Origin: Gammaproteobacteria bacterium
GTDB lineage: Bacteria > Pseudomonadota > Gammaproteobacteria > Steroidobacterales > Steroidobacteraceae
Reading direction: 5' to 3'
Length of the DNA stretch: 8,520 nucleotides
Assembly (NCBI GenBank): GCA_003162555.1
Contig: PMNQ01000089.1
Coordinates: forward strand, 7,214-15,733
This document shows, piece by piece, positions 6,084-8,520 of this stretch (positions are counted from its first letter, which is position 1; each line of letters opens with the position of its first letter). The translations under genes were made by a program, and so were the position numbers. Under the pieces are notes generated by a model. That model did no database searches. It saw only the letters and a program-made list of their open reading frames with translations, and had not been told where the DNA came from.

Positions 6084-8072
6084 CTACGATTCTAGTACGA
6101 CCTTCAGCACATTGTCGGCGCCGAGGCCAAATTTACGGAACAGCTCGGGCGCCTTGCCCGAGGCGCCGAACTCGTCGATGCCCAGTACCCGTCCGCTCGT
6201 GCCGACATAGCGCCACCACAGGCCGGTGGCGCCCGCCTCGATCGCCAGACGCCGCGTCACCGCGGCGGGCAGCACGGATTCCCGCCAGGCGGCATCCTGT
6301 GCGTCGAAAACCGCCGTGCAGGGCATCGAGACCAGGCGCACGCGCCGTCCCTGCGCCTGCGCCGCCTTGACCGCATCGAAGGCCAATGACACTTCAGACC
6401 CCGTGGCAATCACGAGCTGCTCGGGTGTGCCCTCGCAGTCGAGCAATACATAGCCGCCCCGGGCGATCCATTCTGGTGCAGCCGTGGCGGCGACCTGCGG
6501 CAAGCCCTGGCGCGTCAGCACCAGGCAGCTTGGGCCCTGGCTGCGCTCGATGACGGCGCTCCAGGCCACCGCGGTCTCGAGCGCATCGGCCGGACGCCAC
6601 ACATGCAGATGCGGAATCAGCCGCAGGCTGGCGAGGTGCTCGATCGGCTGGTGCGTCGGACCATCTTCGCCGAGGCCAATCGAATCGTGCGTGTAGACCA
6701 GCACCACGCGCTGGCGCATGAGGCAAGCCATGCGCACCGCATTGCGTGCGTAGTCCGAAAAAGTGAGGAAGGTGCCGCCGAAGGGAATGCAACCGCCGTG
6801 CAGCGCGACGCCGGTCATCATTGCGGTCATGCCGAATTCGCGCACGCCGTAGTGCAGGTAGCTGCCCGAAGCATCATCGTGCGTGATGACGCGCGCGCCC
6901 TTGCGCAACGTGTTATTCGAGCCGGTAAGGTCGGCCGAGCCGCCAAGCAGCTCCGGGAGCCCGTCGCCGATCACGTTGAGCGTGTTCTGTGAGGAGACGC
7001 GCGTCGCCTGCGCGCCGCTGGTCGCGGCAGCGGACGTATACGACTGCGCGCGCTGCGCCGGCCAGTTGGCAGGCAACTCGCCCTGCATGCGCCGCACGAA
7101 CTCCGCCGCCAGTTGCGGATGCTGGTCGCGATAACGCGCGAACAATTCCTGCCAGGCCTGTTCTGCCGCGCGCCCCTTGGCCTGGCAGTCCCACGCGGCA
7201 CGCAGTTCAGCCGGCACCACGAACGGGGGTTCGGTCCAGTTCAGGAGCTTGCGCACGGCGGCCACTTCTTCCACGCCCAGCGGCTCGCCATGCGCTTTGG
7301 CGGTGCCGCCGCGTGTAGGCGCCGGATAGCCGATCTCGGTGCGACAGCAGATCAACGAGGGACGCGCGGTGTCGGCCTGCGCGACGCGAATCGCGGCGGC
7401 CACGGCCTCGCCGTCCTGGCCATCGACAGCGCGAATCACCTGCCAGCCGTAGGCTTCGAAGCGTTTCGGGGTATCGTCGGCGAACCAGCCGGCGACCTTG
7501 CCGTCAATGGAAATGCCGTTGTCATCGTAGAGGCATATGAGCTTGCCGAGGCCCAGCGTGCCAGCGAGCGAGGCCACTTCATGCGAGATGCCTTCCATCA
7601 GGCAACCGTCGCCGACGAATACCCAGGTGCGATGATCGACGATGGCAAGGTCAGGCTGATTGAACTGCGCCGCCAGCACTTTTTCCGCGAGTGCCATGCC
7701 GACCGCATTCGCGAGCCCCTGCCCCAGCGGCCCGGTCGTGGTCTCGATGCCCATGGCGAGATCGTGTTCTGGGTGACCCGCGGTGCGGCTGCCGAGCTGG
7801 CGAAAGGTGCGCAGCTCGTCCATCGAGACCGGGTAGCCTGTCAGGTGCAGCAGCGCATACAGCAGCATCGAGGCGTGCCCGTTCGAGAGCACGAAGCGAT
7901 CGCGATCCCACCAGCGCGGGTTCGCCGGGTTGTGCTTGAGAAAGCCGCGCCACAGGGCCTCGGCCATGTCCGCCATGCCCATCGGTGCACCTGGATGGCC
8001 GGAGTTCGCCTGCTGGACCGCGTCCATGGCCAGCACGCGGATGACGTTGGCGAGTTCGCGGTGCGTGGGCAT
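6084..8072 (-). CDS. tkt: transketolase
   Basis: Thiamine-diphosphate enzyme moving two-carbon units between ketose and aldose phosphates in the pentose phosphate pathway; cytoplasmic homodimer. With the start at 8070-8072 it is 662 aa, and its N-terminal numbering coincides with E. coli TktA (663 aa): His26 in [10 protein letters not shown], His66 in SNGHASM, His100 in AGHPE, cofactor motif GDG at 154-156 with Asn185 (DDNGISIDG), His261 in KAHGEPLG. The pyrimidine domain has catalytic Glu412 (REFGMT), followed by [17 protein letters not shown] (460-476, His474). The C-terminal domain runs from about 540. The frame is open to an ATG at 8141, but the extra 23 residues are Pro/Ala-rich, unmatched in the family, and would swallow the 5' untranslated region. 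The ribosome site of the chosen start is weak (GAG about 10 nt upstream). First gene of the tkt-gap-pgk-pyk operon. Confidence 0.97.
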   Translation of the reverse strand: MPTHRELANVIRVLAMDAVQQANSGHPGAPMGMADMAEALWRGFLKHNPANPRWWDRDRFVLSNGHASMLLYALLHLTGYPVSMDELRTFRQLGSRTAGHPEHDLAMGIETTTGPLGQGLANAVGMALAEKVLAAQFNQPDLAIVDHRTWVFVGDGCLMEGISHEVASLAGTLGLGKLICLYDDNGISIDGKVAGWFADDTPKRFEAYGWQVIRAVDGQDGEAVAAAIRVAQADTARPSLICCRTEIGYPAPTRGGTAKAHGEPLGVEEVAAVRKLLNWTEPPFVVPAELRAAWDCQAKGRAAEQAWQELFARYRDQHPQLAAEFVRRMQGELPANWPAQRAQSYTSAAATSGAQATRVSSQNTLNVIGDGLPELLGGSADLTGSNNTLRKGARVITHDDASGSYLHYGVREFGMTAMMTGVALHGGCIPFGGTFLTFSDYARNAVRMACLMRQRVVLVYTHDSIGLGEDGPTHQPIEHLASLRLIPHLHVWRPADALETAVAWSAVIERSQGPSCLVLTRQGLPQVAATAAPEWIARGGYVLLDCEGTPEQLVIATGSEVSLAFDAVKAAQAQGRRVRLVSMPCTAVFDAQDAAWRESVLPAAVTRRLAIEAGATGLWWRYVGTSGRVLGIDEFGASGKAPELFRKFGLGADNVLKVVLES

Positions 8073-8084
8073 TTGGGGGTCTCG

Positions 8085-8102
8085 TGGCGCGGCTGGCGCG
8101 GC
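8085..8102. repeat. tandem 9-bp direct repeat in the tkt leader
   Basis: TGGCGCGGC occurs twice back to back. It lies between the proposed tkt promoter and the tkt start codon, so it would be in the mRNA leader. It may simply reflect replication slippage in GC-rich DNA. Confidence 0.6.
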
Positions 8103-8116
8103 AACAGGGGGCGCGC

Positions 8117-8145
8117 ATTGTCTACCAGCGCCTGTCCACACTCAA
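8117..8145 (-). promoter_or_regulatory. candidate sigma-70 promoter for tkt-gap-pgk-pyk
   Basis: On the minus strand a -35-like TTGAGT (complement of 8140-8145; 4 of 6 to consensus) is followed after exactly 17 bp by GACAAT (complement of 8117-8122; 4 of 6). Transcription would start near 8110, giving a leader of about 38 nt before the chosen tkt ATG. This also argues against the longer tkt start at 8141. No operator that I recognise overlaps it. Predicted by eye only. Confidence 0.4.
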
Positions 8146-8179
8146 TACGTTGATGCGGCCGTGCCCTGCTACCACACGT

Positions 8180-8185
8180 TATACT
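8180..8185 (+). promoter_or_regulatory. candidate -10 box for metK
   Basis: TATACT (5 of 6 to TATAAT) lies 33 bp before the metK start, in a locally AT-richer patch of a GC-rich region. At 16-18 bp upstream no good -35 box exists (TTGATG at 8150-8155 is too far, 24 bp), so an activator or weak -35 use is implied. I see no MetJ-box repeat (AGACGTCT-like) and no SAM or SAH riboswitch fold in the short leader. Confidence 0.4.
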
Positions 8186-8218
8186 GCCGCCCCCGCAGCC
8201 CACGATTCAGGACCTCGC

Positions 8219-8520
8219 ATGTCCAATAGTTTCCTGTTCACCTCGGAGTCGGTATCCGAGGGCCATCCGGACAAAGTCGCCGACCAGATCTCCGATGCCG
8301 TGCTGGATGCGATCCTGACGGTCGATCCGGGCGGCCGCGTGGCCTGTGAAACACTGGTCAAGACCGGCGTGGTCATCGTCGCTGGCGAGGTAACCACTTC
8401 CGCGTGGATCGACCTGGAAAAGCTGGTGCGCGAAACCGTGCTTGAAATCGGCTACGACAGCTCGGATATGGGCTTCGATGGCGCGAGCTGCAGCGTGATC
8501 AACATCATCGGCAAGCAGTC
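8219..8520 (+). CDS. metK: S-adenosylmethionine synthetase (methionine adenosyltransferase), N-terminal part
   Basis: Makes S-adenosylmethionine from methionine and ATP in the cytoplasm; tetramer. The first 100 codons are in the window and the gene runs off the right edge. The N-terminus [20 protein letters not shown] (6-25) holds the family ATP-binding motif with His16 and Asp18; CETLVKTG (43-50) holds the potassium ligand Glu44; GEVTTSAW and [16 protein letters not shown] (76-91) match E. coli MetK closely. The start ATG at 8219-8221 has Shine-Dalgarno CAGGA (8208-8212) at 6 nt. It is divergent from tkt with 146 bp between starts. Metabolically it is separate from the glycolytic operon; in many gammaproteobacteria it is followed by ahcY, which cannot be checked here. 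Confidence 0.98.
   Translation, partial: MSNSFLFTSESVSEGHPDKVADQISDAVLDAILTVDPGGRVACETLVKTGVVIVAGEVTTSAWIDLEKLVRETVLEIGYDSSDMGFDGASCSVINIIGKQ

Noticed and set aside
5010..6095. 361-codon open frame on plus across gap
   Set aside because: Antisense shadow of gap; no ribosome site, no family features.
8073..8141. Longer tkt start at 8141
   Set aside because: The extra residues are Pro/Ala-rich and unmatched, and the start would lie upstream of the predicted transcription start.
7113..8153. 346-codon open frame on plus across tkt
   Set aside because: Antisense shadow of transketolase, whose active-site residues align with E. coli TktA.
8186..8218. SAM or SAH riboswitch before metK
   Set aside because: The leader from the candidate -10 box to the start is only about 33 bp, too short, and no matching stem pattern is visible.

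Overview
The window is GC-rich, densely coding bacterial chromosome. The protein families and their order suggest a gammaproteobacterium: a PykA-type pyruvate kinase, an E. coli-like transketolase and MetK, a type I GAPDH, and a tkt-gap-pgk-pyk block divergent from metK. A Xanthomonadales, Steroidobacter or Chromatiales-like relative is plausible, but this is inferred from gene order and protein style, not from a marker gene. No rRNA, tRNA, CRISPR array, insertion sequence or phage gene is visible.

Layout. (1) Positions 1-281, minus strand: the N-terminal 93 codons of a malic enzyme of the MaeB type, cut by the window edge. (2) 332-1540, minus strand: a patatin-like phospholipase just upstream of the malic enzyme. 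(3) 1570-2097, plus strand: an exported PrxQ/BCP-type peroxiredoxin, divergent from the patatin gene with only 29 bp between the start codons. (4) 2098-2381: a non-coding stretch between two convergent genes. It holds a long imperfect inverted repeat whose right arm runs into the 3' end of pyk, with further hairpins nested inside. This is the most unusual part of the window. (5) 2382-8072, minus strand: the operon tkt-gap-pgk-pyk, with gaps of 33, 17 and 13 bp. (6) 8073-8218: a divergent promoter region. (7) 8219-8520, plus strand: the N-terminal 100 codons of metK, cut by the window edge.

How the genes work together. Transketolase links the pentose phosphate pathway to glycolysis through glyceraldehyde 3-phosphate and fructose 6-phosphate. 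GAPDH and phosphoglycerate kinase carry out the next two steps of lower glycolysis (or gluconeogenesis), and pyruvate kinase makes pyruvate and ATP. The malic enzyme also feeds pyruvate and NAD(P)H, but lies in a separate transcription unit. In related bacteria this operon often continues with fba (class II aldolase). Here it ends at pyk and meets the convergent peroxiredoxin gene. All core enzymes are intact with their catalytic residues, so the housekeeping part is ordinary. The quasi-palindromic pyk/prx intergenic region is the main candidate for something undescribed.
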